Positions 51,737-59,114 of a stretch of DNA of 64,000 nucleotides are shown here, piece by piece; positions within the stretch are counted from its first letter, which is position 1; each line of letters begins with the position of its first letter. The DNA comes from Carboxylicivirga sediminis. GTDB taxonomy: Bacteria > Bacteroidota > Bacteroidia > Bacteroidales > Marinilabiliaceae. Location: contig NZ_JAGTAR010000025.1 of NCBI RefSeq assembly GCF_018156225.1, positions 34,316-98,315 on the forward strand, read 5' to 3'. The notes under the pieces were generated by a model. That model ran no database searches. It was given only the letters and a program-made list of their open reading frames with translations, and was not told where the DNA came from. A program made the translations under genes and the position numbers.

Positions 51737-51884
51737 TCAACCTCGCTGAGGTTGATTGGTTATTTACATTACACTTATCTACAAATATTTATCTCCGCTG
51801 GAGATAATAAAAACAACTTCGGAGAAGTTGAATATTTATAGAAATAATAAGCCTACCCTATCAATAACAATCCCGGCGGGATTG
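51737..51884. repeat. Cluster of four tri-loop palindromes (cluster B)
   Basis: Four perfect palindromes with 3-base loops in 148 bases: TCAACCTC-GCT-GAGGTTGA (51737-51755), TTATCTCC-GCT-GGAGATAA (51789-51807), CAACTTC-GGA-GAAGTTG (51814-51830) and CAATCCC-GGC-GGGATTG (51868-51884). Sequences differ but the design (pyrimidine-rich 5' arm, 7-8 base stem, G-rich 3-base loop) is constant. They lie in a 612-base gap after abiH. Confidence 0.75.
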
Positions 51885-52209
51885 CATATCATATAGGCGT
51901 TTCAATGTTTTTTACATTTTTAATCGGTCTGAATACTCCATCTCCACTTTATGCTGCTGCCGCTTGAGTAAGTATGACATCACCCCGAGCACAATCCCAA
52001 TTAATACTGACCTTCTTCACCTAACCATCTATATCAACATCCCATCGCCGCCACTTAACAGTCAGTGCTTTGGTTTAAAAGTATGATGAAGCTATTTTTC
52101 TGCACAATTGCGAGCAACAAACTACAGTGCAAGAGCTGGACCCCATTCCCACAAACATAGCAATCCACAAATAATCCCCCACGCAAAAGAGCTTCCTGTG
52201 TTTTCTCTT
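51885..52209. other. Gene-poor stretch before M20 gene
   Basis: No gene supported. A minus-strand frame of 34 codons (51912-52016) reads SVLIGIVLGVMSYLLKRQQH, like the end of a small membrane protein, but has no good start and is probably a relic or chance. Confidence 0.3.
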
Positions 52210-52217
52210 TATCTTTG
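52210..52217 (+). promoter_or_regulatory. Candidate -7 box for the M20 amidohydrolase
   Basis: TATCTTTG fits TAnnTTTG and ends 16 bases before the ATG at 52234. No TTG -33 box at the expected distance. Confidence 0.55.
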
Positions 52218-52233
52218 CACAAAATAATTGCAG

Positions 52234-53529
52234 ATGATGAGTAGCCTTTCCTCGTATTTTCAGGATTTACAAGAAGAGATGATTCAGTGGCGCCGCCTGG
52301 TTCATAAACACCCTGAGCCCGCCTGGTGCGAGTTTGGAACAGCTACATTTGTTGCTCAATTGCTGAAGAAATGGGGCTTCGAAATACACATGGGCAAAGA
52401 TCTGATTGGTGAAGAACGCATGAACCTGCCAGCTCAGGAGAGTCTGGATAGCTTCTATAAGCAAGCCATGGAAAGACACGACCTGGATAAGGAGTTACTG
52501 GCAAAAACAGAGGGTGGGTACACTGCTGTTGCGGGAGTGATGGAGCATGGTGATGGACCGGTAAAGGTATTTCGGGTGGATATGGATGCCCTCCCCATCA
52601 CTGAAAGTCAGTCAACAGAACATCGACCTTCTATAAAGCAATTTGCATCTACTCATGCTGGTTTTATGCATGCCTGCGGACACGATGCGCATACTGCCAT
52701 AGGCCTGGGATTAGCAAAATACATTTCGGAACACAAAGAACTGCTTCAGGGAAAAATCATTATCCTGTTTCAACCTGCCGAAGAAGGATTGGGTGGCATG
52801 GCAGCTGTGGTAAAACATCCGCTTTTCAGCCAAGTGGATGAAGCCTACGGATGTCATGTGTGGGCCAACAGAGACCCACAGGAATTTATTTGCGGAACGT
52901 ATGGCCAGCTGGCCAGTAAAAAGTTCGATGTGAAAATAACCGGCAAGGCCTCTCACGCAGCATTGGCTCCTGAAAAAGGTATTAACGCCATGCTCCCCGC
53001 GGCAGAAATCATTTTAAGCCTGGAACAGCTAAAAGCCGAATTCCCCTCGCACATACGTTTGAATATTGGCCAGATGCAGGCAGGTACGGCACGTAATATT
53101 ATCTGCCCTGAAGCCATTTTAAAGATAGAAACCAGGGCTGGTGATACACTCACCCGTGATAAACTATACAATGCGGCCATCAGAACCATCGAAGAAATTA
53201 CCAGGAAGTATGCTTGCAGCTGCAAGGTGAGCCTGGTTGGGGAAGCAGAAAGTGCAGCCAGTTCAAAAGAGTTGGCTAAAAAGGTGAAACAAACCGTTAC
53301 GTCCGCAAGCTTATTTGCCAATTGCATAGAAGCAGAATTGCACAACACCTATAGTGAAGATTTCTGCACCCTGATGAACCATGTTCAACAATCGGGCGGA
53401 CAAGCAGTGTTTATGGGCATTGGCGCCTCAAACAATGCAGGCACTCACCACCAGCCTCACTTCGATATTAGGGAAGAGGTGATGTGGAAGACGGCTCGTA
53501 TTTTGGCTGAATTGAGTAGCCAAAAGTAG
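52234..53529 (+). CDS. M20-family amidohydrolase (AbgA-like aminobenzoyl-glutamate hydrolase)
   Basis: About 431 residues, cytoplasmic. A TTG two codons upstream is in frame but the ATG pair at 52234/52237 is preferred. Zinc-ligand motifs are clear: FRVDMDALPI, HACGHDAHTAIGLG (about residues 146-159) and FQPAEEGLGGM; a dimerisation domain begins KFDVKITGKASHAALAPEKG. The insertion ERMNLPAQESLDSFYKQAME near the start is typical of the AbgA (p-aminobenzoyl-glutamate hydrolase A) branch rather than of hippurate hydrolases. It would hydrolyse an N-acyl amino acid, perhaps folate breakdown products; no AbgB partner is next to it, so the substrate is open. Confidence 0.87.
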   Translation: MMSSLSSYFQDLQEEMIQWRRLVHKHPEPAWCEFGTATFVAQLLKKWGFEIHMGKDLIGEERMNLPAQESLDSFYKQAMERHDLDKELLAKTEGGYTAVAGVMEHGDGPVKVFRVDMDALPITESQSTEHRPSIKQFASTHAGFMHACGHDAHTAIGLGLAKYISEHKELLQGKIIILFQPAEEGLGGMAAVVKHPLFSQVDEAYGCHVWANRDPQEFICGTYGQLASKKFDVKITGKASHAALAPEKGINAMLPAAEIILSLEQLKAEFPSHIRLNIGQMQAGTARNIICPEAILKIETRAGDTLTRDKLYNAAIRTIEEITRKYACSCKVSLVGEAESAASSKELAKKVKQTVTSASLFANCIEAELHNTYSEDFCTLMNHVQQSGGQAVFMGIGASNNAGTHHQPHFDIREEVMWKTARILAELSSQK

Positions 53530-53592
53530 AAGAGAACCCACAAAGTAGCATTTATGTCACACGGAAAACGTAAAACTTAGGCACCCATTAAA

Positions 53593-53625
53593 AAACCCAG
53601 TCGGTTCTTTGAACCAACTGGGTTT
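53593..53625. terminator. Bidirectional terminator between M20 and GNAT genes
   Basis: AAACCCAGTCGGTTC (53593-53607) pairs with GAACCAACTGGGTTT (53611-53625) with one mismatch and a TTT loop. A run on the left and T-rich right flank suit convergent genes. Confidence 0.88.
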
Positions 53626-53695
53626 CAATTTTTGTATTCCAATAGATACCTTTTATGTATCCATTAAAAATATCAGTAAAACTATTTCATAATCT

Positions 53696-54229
53696 TTAGT
53701 TTCCAGGTTCATAATTAATATCCCAATACAATGGTTTCATAATAGCATCACAAGCTACTGATGTGCCGCCAACTTCAGCCATCGAACCTGGTTTTAGCTC
53801 TCTCATTTTCCAGGCATCAATACGCATTACTTCCGTTTGATAAGGTAAAGCCACATACGTTGGATAAAAACCTCTCCTTCCATAATATTTTGGGTAGCCC
53901 AATACAAAAATAGCATCAACATTAAGTGCTATTAAATGTCTGACTCCTTTTTCTATTAGCGCTTTGCCCAAGCCCTGTCCATGGTATTCCGGTAGAATGC
54001 CTATTGGTGCCAGTAGGTAACACTTCTTATCAGGATGTTCAGTCAAATTAAAAGGTGTGAAAAGAACATTCCCAACTAACTTATCGCCTTTCTCTATATT
54101 AATCGAAATGGTTTCCTGTTCTTCCAACATATCACCAACCAAGTCGCGAATCAAAGGTCCTTCTTTGTCTCCAAAAGCATTTAAATGTAATTGCTTAATA
54201 TCTTGTTTTTTATCAATTGTAAAAGTCAT
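53696..54229 (-). CDS. GNAT-family N-acetyltransferase
   Basis: 177 residues. The acetyl-CoA binding motif A is seen as LAPIGILPEYHGQGLGKALIEKG, given here in part as ILPEYHGQGLGKALI (about residues 76-90), followed by VLGYPKYYGRRGFYP, a pattern of the YhbS/predicted small-molecule acetyltransferase group. Substrate unknown. Its ATG lies 11 bases after the RsgA stop, so it is the last gene of a three-gene minus-strand operon. Confidence 0.85.
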   Translation of the reverse strand: MTFTIDKKQDIKQLHLNAFGDKEGPLIRDLVGDMLEEQETISINIEKGDKLVGNVLFTPFNLTEHPDKKCYLLAPIGILPEYHGQGLGKALIEKGVRHLIALNVDAIFVLGYPKYYGRRGFYPTYVALPYQTEVMRIDAWKMRELKPGSMAEVGGTSVACDAIMKPLYWDINYEPGN

Positions 54230-54240
54230 CGCTCGTTATT

Positions 54241-55266
54241 TTAATATTTCTTCAATTCTAGTTTTTTACTCATTTCACGTTTAACCATTTTACTAAATTG
54301 TTTATCATATTGTCTTTCAACATTATTGTTTTTCTCCGCTTTGCGACGGTTTAAGAAAGCCAGCTCTTTCTTTAAATGCAGGTAGCTGTCATAGCGTTCC
54401 GGACTAATATAGCCTCTTTCCAGTTCCGCCTGAATGGCGCAACCTGGCTCTCCTTCATGCTTGCAATCACTAAATCGGCAATATTGTGACAACTCAGCAA
54501 TTTCACTAAAGGTATCATCAAGGTTTTGCTCCTCAGCCCAGGCCTGGACTTCGCGTAAACCCGGCGAATCAATAATATAAGCGCCGCTTTCCAATTCGAA
54601 CATAAACGAAGTAGAAGTTGTGTGTCGTCCTCGTTTATCTTTTCGCCTTATCTCATTGGTTTTTTGCACATCCTTTTTCAGCAAGGCGTTGGTTAACGTA
54701 GATTTTCCTACACCCGAGGGACCAATAAAAACAGCAACTTTCCCTTTAGACAAATAGTTTGTAAGTGCGTTAATGCCGGTTCCATCTTCCACACTGGTCA
54801 CTATAATATCAACGCCTGGTGCAATGGTTTCGGCCTGGAACTTTACATACTCAGCTTCATCATTAAGGTCGGCTTTGTTTAAAATAACTAAAGGCGTAGC
54901 ACCACTATTCCAGGCAACAGTTGTTAATCGTTCCAATAACCTGTCGGAGTAGTTACGTCCTCCGTCTAATCCCAAAACAATCGCAACGTAATCAATATTA
55001 GCCGCAATAACCTGTTCTTCGGTTACATTACCAGCCGTTTGTCTGCTTATCTGCGTCCTTCGTTCCAATACCCTGGTAATTTGCAAAGTTCCATCACATT
55101 CGTTCAGCTCCACCCAATCACCTACACACGGAAATTCACTCTTATTTTTTATCGTTTGAAAAATCTTCCCCTTCAGATGCGCTTTTTCGACACCTGTTTC
55201 TGTTTGCACCTTGTAGGTATTGTATTGTTTTTCAACAATGCGTCCAATCAAATTACTTAAATACAT
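54241..55266 (-). CDS. rsgA: Ribosome small-subunit maturation GTPase RsgA
   Basis: 341 residues. N-terminal OB-fold (1-75), then circularly permuted GTPase motifs in the order G4 NKAD (130-133), G1 GPSGVGKST (182-190), G3 DSPG (233-236), and a C-terminal zinc knuckle with C263, C268, H270 and C276. RsgA checks late 30S assembly and releases RbfA. The C-terminal tail is lysine-rich (KMVKREMSKKLELKK), for rRNA contact. It overlaps the RNHCP gene by 14 bases. The N-terminus is longer than in canonical RsgA, so this may be a second, non-housekeeping paralogue; the window cannot tell. Confidence 0.94.
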   Translation of the reverse strand: MYLSNLIGRIVEKQYNTYKVQTETGVEKAHLKGKIFQTIKNKSEFPCVGDWVELNECDGTLQITRVLERRTQISRQTAGNVTEEQVIAANIDYVAIVLGLDGGRNYSDRLLERLTTVAWNSGATPLVILNKADLNDEAEYVKFQAETIAPGVDIIVTSVEDGTGINALTNYLSKGKVAVFIGPSGVGKSTLTNALLKKDVQKTNEIRRKDKRGRHTTSTSFMFELESGAYIIDSPGLREVQAWAEEQNLDDTFSEIAELSQYCRFSDCKHEGEPGCAIQAELERGYISPERYDSYLHLKKELAFLNRRKAEKNNNVERQYDKQFSKMVKREMSKKLELKKY

Positions 55267-55663
55267 CTTCTCCTCCTTTCTCCAAACTCAATTTATGTAA
55301 GGTTGAAATCATTGTTTTTGATGGGAATGGTAATGACATCAATGGTTCTGCAGCCATAGTCAACAATAGCAACTCATTATCATCAGCTGCAATCCGGTTT
55401 AACTTGATGGTATGACACTTAGTGCATCGATGAATGATCGACCATTCTTTATTTTGTTGAACGTATATGCTAATTGGTTTCATTATCCCTCTGCAACTCG
55501 CTCGCCGGTCGCCGGGTGTTATGTCCACATGAATACTGCAAAGGCAGTGCGGACAATGGTTTCGTTGTTTTCCTCCAAACTCTACAGGAGGAACAGCTTT
55601 TCCACAAGAGGCACAGATAAATGACTCCATAGGATTATCATGAATTATTTTATTACGTGACAT
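55253..55663 (-). CDS. RNHCP-domain zinc-ribbon protein
   Basis: 136 residues from the ATG at 55663 (MSRNKIIHDN); an in-frame upstream extension to 55714 is possible but has no better start signal. Contains FICASCGKAVPP and the eponymous RNHCPHC, then CRGIMKPISIYV and HRCTKCHTIKLNRIA: three CxxC pairs plus a single Cys that fit two zinc ribbons, and the conserved R-N-H-C-P string. Function of RNHCP proteins is unknown. It shares 14 bases with the start of rsgA, so translation is probably coupled, which suggests a role near ribosome assembly. First gene of the operon. Confidence 0.85.
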   Translation of the reverse strand: MSRNKIIHDNPMESFICASCGKAVPPVEFGGKQRNHCPHCLCSIHVDITPGDRRASCRGIMKPISIYVQQNKEWSIIHRCTKCHTIKLNRIAADDNELLLLTMAAEPLMSLPFPSKTMISTLHKLSLEKGGEDVFK

Positions 55664-56143
55664 TGCAATAGCGTTAAGTCTAATTGCTATTTGAGTACAG
55701 CAATTTACCAACATAAATACTTGAAATACTTATATAGAAATAACACAAGCAAGAAATTGCTTGAGTACAAATGGCATAATCAAAGTCACACAGGACAATG
55801 ATTATTTACTTAACACGCACCAGAATATTCTTAAACATCAAATAGTTTTAGGGATGCAAAACTAAACTTTCATAATTAAAAATCAAAATCTTTCTTCATT
55901 ATATTTGATTTCTTCTCATTTAAGTTGGAGGTAGTTACATTTGTCTTTTTCTCAGTACCTTCTTCAGCTAAACACCATACCCTTCTTTGGTGGTCTAAAT
56001 ATTTAGTACCACCTTATTATATTTATATCCTTCTCAATTGCCGAAATCAAAAAATCTATTATGCATCCATACCGTGTATTACCATCTTAACAAAGAAGCT
56101 ATCCATCAAATGATGCACCTTCTTTTAAAAAAAAATTCACCGC
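55664..56143. other. Gene-free stretch upstream of RNHCP operon
   Basis: About 480 AT-rich bases. It should hold the promoter of the RNHCP-rsgA operon on the minus strand, but no convincing -7/-33 pair was found. No gene or repeat supported here. Confidence 0.5.
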
Positions 56144-56224
56144 CAGCGCCAATTTGTAATTGGTGCTGTTTAATTTACGTTCCACGGCAGAATAGTAAAT
56201 GGCACGAGTTACAAACTCGCGCCA
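56144..56224. repeat. Head-to-head pair of covarying hairpins
   Basis: Hairpin 1 on the plus strand (56144-56168): arm AGCGCCAATT, loop TGT, arm AATTGGTGCT, plus an outer C-G pair. Hairpin 2 on the minus strand (56200-56224): arm GGCGCGAGTT, loop TGT, arm AACTCGTGCC, plus an outer pair. They differ at three stem positions and each change is matched by the partner base; both keep the same G-T wobble. Separated by 31 bases. Typical of REP-type elements in inverted (BIME-like) pairs; sits just after the pfk gene's 3' end. Confidence 0.8.
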
Positions 56225-56264
56225 GCATACGATATCCATTAGCTTATTGGCTATTGCACGCAGC

Positions 56265-57527
56265 CTAATAAAAGCTGGCTGGCTGCCCGGTGGACGCCAA
56301 TACCCCCTGCCAAAGCATACCGTCTGTTTCCATCACTCGCTTGCGGCTGGCCAGCAGTTCGCTTGGCACATGAATATATTTATCGTGCAACTTACCAATT
56401 ATCAGGCCTGTTTTACCGGCCATGGCAGCATGCACAGCATTGCGCGCAAACAGGTCGCACAGCACCGAATCCACTGCATTGGCCCGTGTACTGCGTATCA
56501 GGTAACTGGGGTCCATATACCTCAAATGAACCGGTATATCTTCATCTTCAAAAAATGTCTTTATACGTGTGCTCAGGTATTGCCCAATATCATTGAGCAG
56601 GATGTTACCAGAGGCATCTTTGAGTTGCGTGTTATTCTGCAGCAGCTCCTGGCCGGCTCCCTCCGCCACAACTACCAGTGCATGTCCCCTGTCCAGGATA
56701 CGTTTTTTCAGGGCGGCTAAAAACCCATTGGGTCCTTCCAGCTTAAAGGGCACCTCAGGCACCAATATAAAGTTCACTTCCTGACTGGCCAGTGTGGCAC
56801 CGGCTGCTATAAAACCGGCATTCCGGCCCATTAACTTCACCAGCGATATGCCGTTATTGACACAGCGTGCTTCCACATGCGCCCGATCCAGGGCTTTGGC
56901 AGCTTCCTCAATGGCCGTTAGGTAACCGAATGTTTGCGACACAAAAGGGATATCGTTATCAATGGTTTTGGGCACACCCACCACCGCCAGCGGGTAGTTT
57001 TGTCGTTTGGCTTCTTTGTACAGTTCATAGCCGCCACGCTGGGTACCATCGCCTCCCACCACAAACAGGATATTTATTTGTTTATCAATCAGGTTTTGAA
57101 CGGCCACCGCTGTATCAACCGGGCCACGTGAAGTACCCAGAAAGGTACCGCCTTTTTTATGCACATCGTCCACCAATTCGGGGGTCAGCAGCAGGGGCTC
57201 CTTACCCAAATGCGGATCCAGGCCCCGGTAACCACCCTGAAAGCCATACACCTGCGACACACCATAGGCATGATGCAATTCGAGAAATAGCGATCGTATA
57301 ACGTCATTCAAGCCGGGGCTTAGTCCACCACAGGTAACAATACCAGCCCGGGTGGTTTTGGCATCAAAGAACAATTTCTCGCGCGGTCCGGCCAGTTCAA
57401 ACGCTATATTATCCGTCATCTTTTCATCGGGCCGCTGAATAATGCGCTCGGCCAAACGCAGACTATCGCTAACAAAATACCTGAGCGGTGATGGATAAAG
57501 GGCTTCCCCCAAGGTGGTCACTTGCAT
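56265..57527 (-). CDS. pfkA: 6-phosphofructokinase (ATP-dependent type)
   Basis: 420 residues, cytoplasmic. Motifs: GGLSPGLNDVIRSLFLELHH (67-86), GGDGTQRGG (158-166), PKTIDNDIPFVSQTFGYLTA (186-205) and MGRNAGFIAAGATLAS. The glycine after GGD indicates ATP use (PPi enzymes carry Asp), while the Lys of PKTIDND is the state seen in PPi enzymes and in the long trypanosome/Treponema-like ATP enzymes. It is longer than the E. coli type (320) because of an N-terminal extension of about 55 residues. Catalyses fructose-6-phosphate to fructose-1,6-bisphosphate, downstream of the sugars released by the PULs. Confidence 0.92.
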   Translation of the reverse strand: MQVTTLGEALYPSPLRYFVSDSLRLAERIIQRPDEKMTDNIAFELAGPREKLFFDAKTTRAGIVTCGGLSPGLNDVIRSLFLELHHAYGVSQVYGFQGGYRGLDPHLGKEPLLLTPELVDDVHKKGGTFLGTSRGPVDTAVAVQNLIDKQINILFVVGGDGTQRGGYELYKEAKRQNYPLAVVGVPKTIDNDIPFVSQTFGYLTAIEEAAKALDRAHVEARCVNNGISLVKLMGRNAGFIAAGATLASQEVNFILVPEVPFKLEGPNGFLAALKKRILDRGHALVVVAEGAGQELLQNNTQLKDASGNILLNDIGQYLSTRIKTFFEDEDIPVHLRYMDPSYLIRSTRANAVDSVLCDLFARNAVHAAMAGKTGLIIGKLHDKYIHVPSELLASRKRVMETDGMLWQGVLASTGQPASFY

Positions 57528-57837
57528 ATGTATCGATTTAATAATGTCGAAATTTAACTATAATACCATGAAAAAAATAACAGACTGGTGACCGATTTAG
57601 TTCTCAGCCAACAACACTGCTGAAATTATTGTACCAATCAGCTTAAACGGTGATGTAATAACCAGACAGTGCACAGGACTTTAGGTGTTAGTAGGGTATA
57701 ATCCGTTGACGCTTCCAGCCAGCTGCCATATCACCTTTCAGCTCAGTACTGCTTCCCCTTTACAAAGCAGCTCTTCTGTTGTATATTGGGCTATTCCCAC
57801 TTCAATCGCTAATCATCAACTTTTAAAATAAACTAAT
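57528..57837. other. Divergent intergenic region pfk / ompA-like
   Basis: 310 bases between divergent genes, so it must carry both promoters. No clean TAnnTTTG box on either strand and no repeat were found. Confidence 0.5.
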
Positions 57838-59019
57838 ATGAAACGTATTATTTTTATTTTGGGCATCATACTTCTGATGGTCATCCCAGCTGAATCACAA
57901 TCTCTGAAAAAAATGGGCAACAAACTAAAAGAGACATCAAGCAAAGAGGCCGAAAAACAAGTCAATAAAACAATAGATGATGCTTTTAACAAATCAGATG
58001 AGCAGTCGCAAACGAATGACAACACGGGAAATGAAACAGCAGCCAAGGCAACATCCAACACAGGAGTCAGCCAGGAGCTATGGACCAAATACGATTTTGT
58101 ACCCGGTGACACGGTGATATTCGAAGACCTGTTAGCAAACGAACAAAACGGGGAGTTCCCTTCTAAATGGGATTTAAAAACCGGCAATGTGGAAATAGCC
58201 GAACTGAACGGTGAGAGCGTCATCAATTTTCCGTCTACTAAAAACTCCGAAATAGTGCCGCTGATGAAGGAAAAAGGCGATTACCTGCCTGAGAAATTCA
58301 CCATTGAGTTTGATGCCTACTTCACCGAGTTCTGTACAAAATTTGAAATTAAGCTATACGATGTGGTTAACCAACAAAAGAATCCGGACCTGCCACGCAT
58401 CATCATCAGCCCCAAAGATATTTTCATTTACAATAAAGGGAAAACCACCTTTGATGAAAACAAAAACTACCCCTACTGGCAGCACATAGCCATCTCATTT
58501 AATATACGCTCACTAAAAATTTATTTTGGTGAAGAACGCATCGCCAACATTCCCAACCTGGGAGGCAATCCATCAGGTTTTTCAATTTTGGCGTCTCAAT
58601 GCCATGAAGGAAACGCTGCCCTTATTAAGAACATACGCATTGCCAAAGGCAGCATGAACCTGTACGACCGGGTGATGACCGATGGCAAATTCATCACCAA
58701 CGGCATCCGTTTCGATGTGGGCAAAGCCACGCTCCGCCCCGAATCAATGGGTGTCATTAATCAGATCTATAAGCTGATGAGCGAGCACGCCAACCTGAGT
58801 TTTAGCGTTGAAGGCCATACGGACAGTGATGGCAATGAGGCGAGCAACCAGAAACTGTCGGAAGAACGAGCGGCTGCGGTTAAAGATGTACTTGTTGAGA
58901 AAGGCATTGCTGCCGACCGGCTTAGCACAAGCGGATTAGGCGAAAGCCAACCCATTGATACCAACAACACCCCTGAAGGAAAAGCCAACAACCGCAGAGT
59001 GGAATTTATAAAAATATGA
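57838..59019 (+). CDS. OmpA-family peptidoglycan-associated protein with LamG-like domain
   Basis: 393 residues. Signal peptide (cleaved near PAESQS), a lysine/glutamate-rich low-complexity linker to about 75, a beta-sandwich region about 88-275 resembling a concanavalin/LamG fold (FTIEFDAYFTEFCTKFEIKL), and a C-terminal OmpA domain about 280-393 (FDVGKATLRPESMGVINQIY, FSVEGHTDSDGNEASNQKLS, ERAAAVKDVL, NNRRVEF). The OmpA domain would bind peptidoglycan and the sandwich would face the periplasm or outer surface. Neighbouring secreted proteins suggest a small envelope gene group. Ligand unknown. Confidence 0.88.
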   Translation: MKRIIFILGIILLMVIPAESQSLKKMGNKLKETSSKEAEKQVNKTIDDAFNKSDEQSQTNDNTGNETAAKATSNTGVSQELWTKYDFVPGDTVIFEDLLANEQNGEFPSKWDLKTGNVEIAELNGESVINFPSTKNSEIVPLMKEKGDYLPEKFTIEFDAYFTEFCTKFEIKLYDVVNQQKNPDLPRIIISPKDIFIYNKGKTTFDENKNYPYWQHIAISFNIRSLKIYFGEERIANIPNLGGNPSGFSILASQCHEGNAALIKNIRIAKGSMNLYDRVMTDGKFITNGIRFDVGKATLRPESMGVINQIYKLMSEHANLSFSVEGHTDSDGNEASNQKLSEERAAAVKDVLVEKGIAADRLSTSGLGESQPIDTNNTPEGKANNRRVEFIKI

Positions 59020-59040
59020 AGCCAGAACACCAATGAGTCC

Positions 59041-59066
59041 ATCGCCAGGGTGGTGGCCCTGGCGAT
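59041..59066. terminator. Hairpin after ompA-like gene
   Basis: ATCGCCAGGG (59041-59050), loop TGGTGG, CCCTGGCGAT (59057-59066): perfect 10-base stem, 22 bases after the stop, without a T tract. Confidence 0.6.
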
Positions 59067-59114
59067 AGGCATCCGTTTTATGCGCATTATGGCCTGTTGA
59101 CAAACCCCTTTAAT

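Noticed and set aside
51912..52016. Small membrane-protein frame on the minus strand
   Set aside because: 34 codons, hydrophobic, but no start codon with a ribosome-binding site and no homologue recognised.
56199..56720. 173-codon plus-strand frame
   Set aside because: Antisense to the phosphofructokinase and runs through the hairpin pair; no start signal.
59097..59114. TTG start for the metalloprotease
   Set aside because: ATG at 59115 lies six codons downstream and leads directly into the signal segment.
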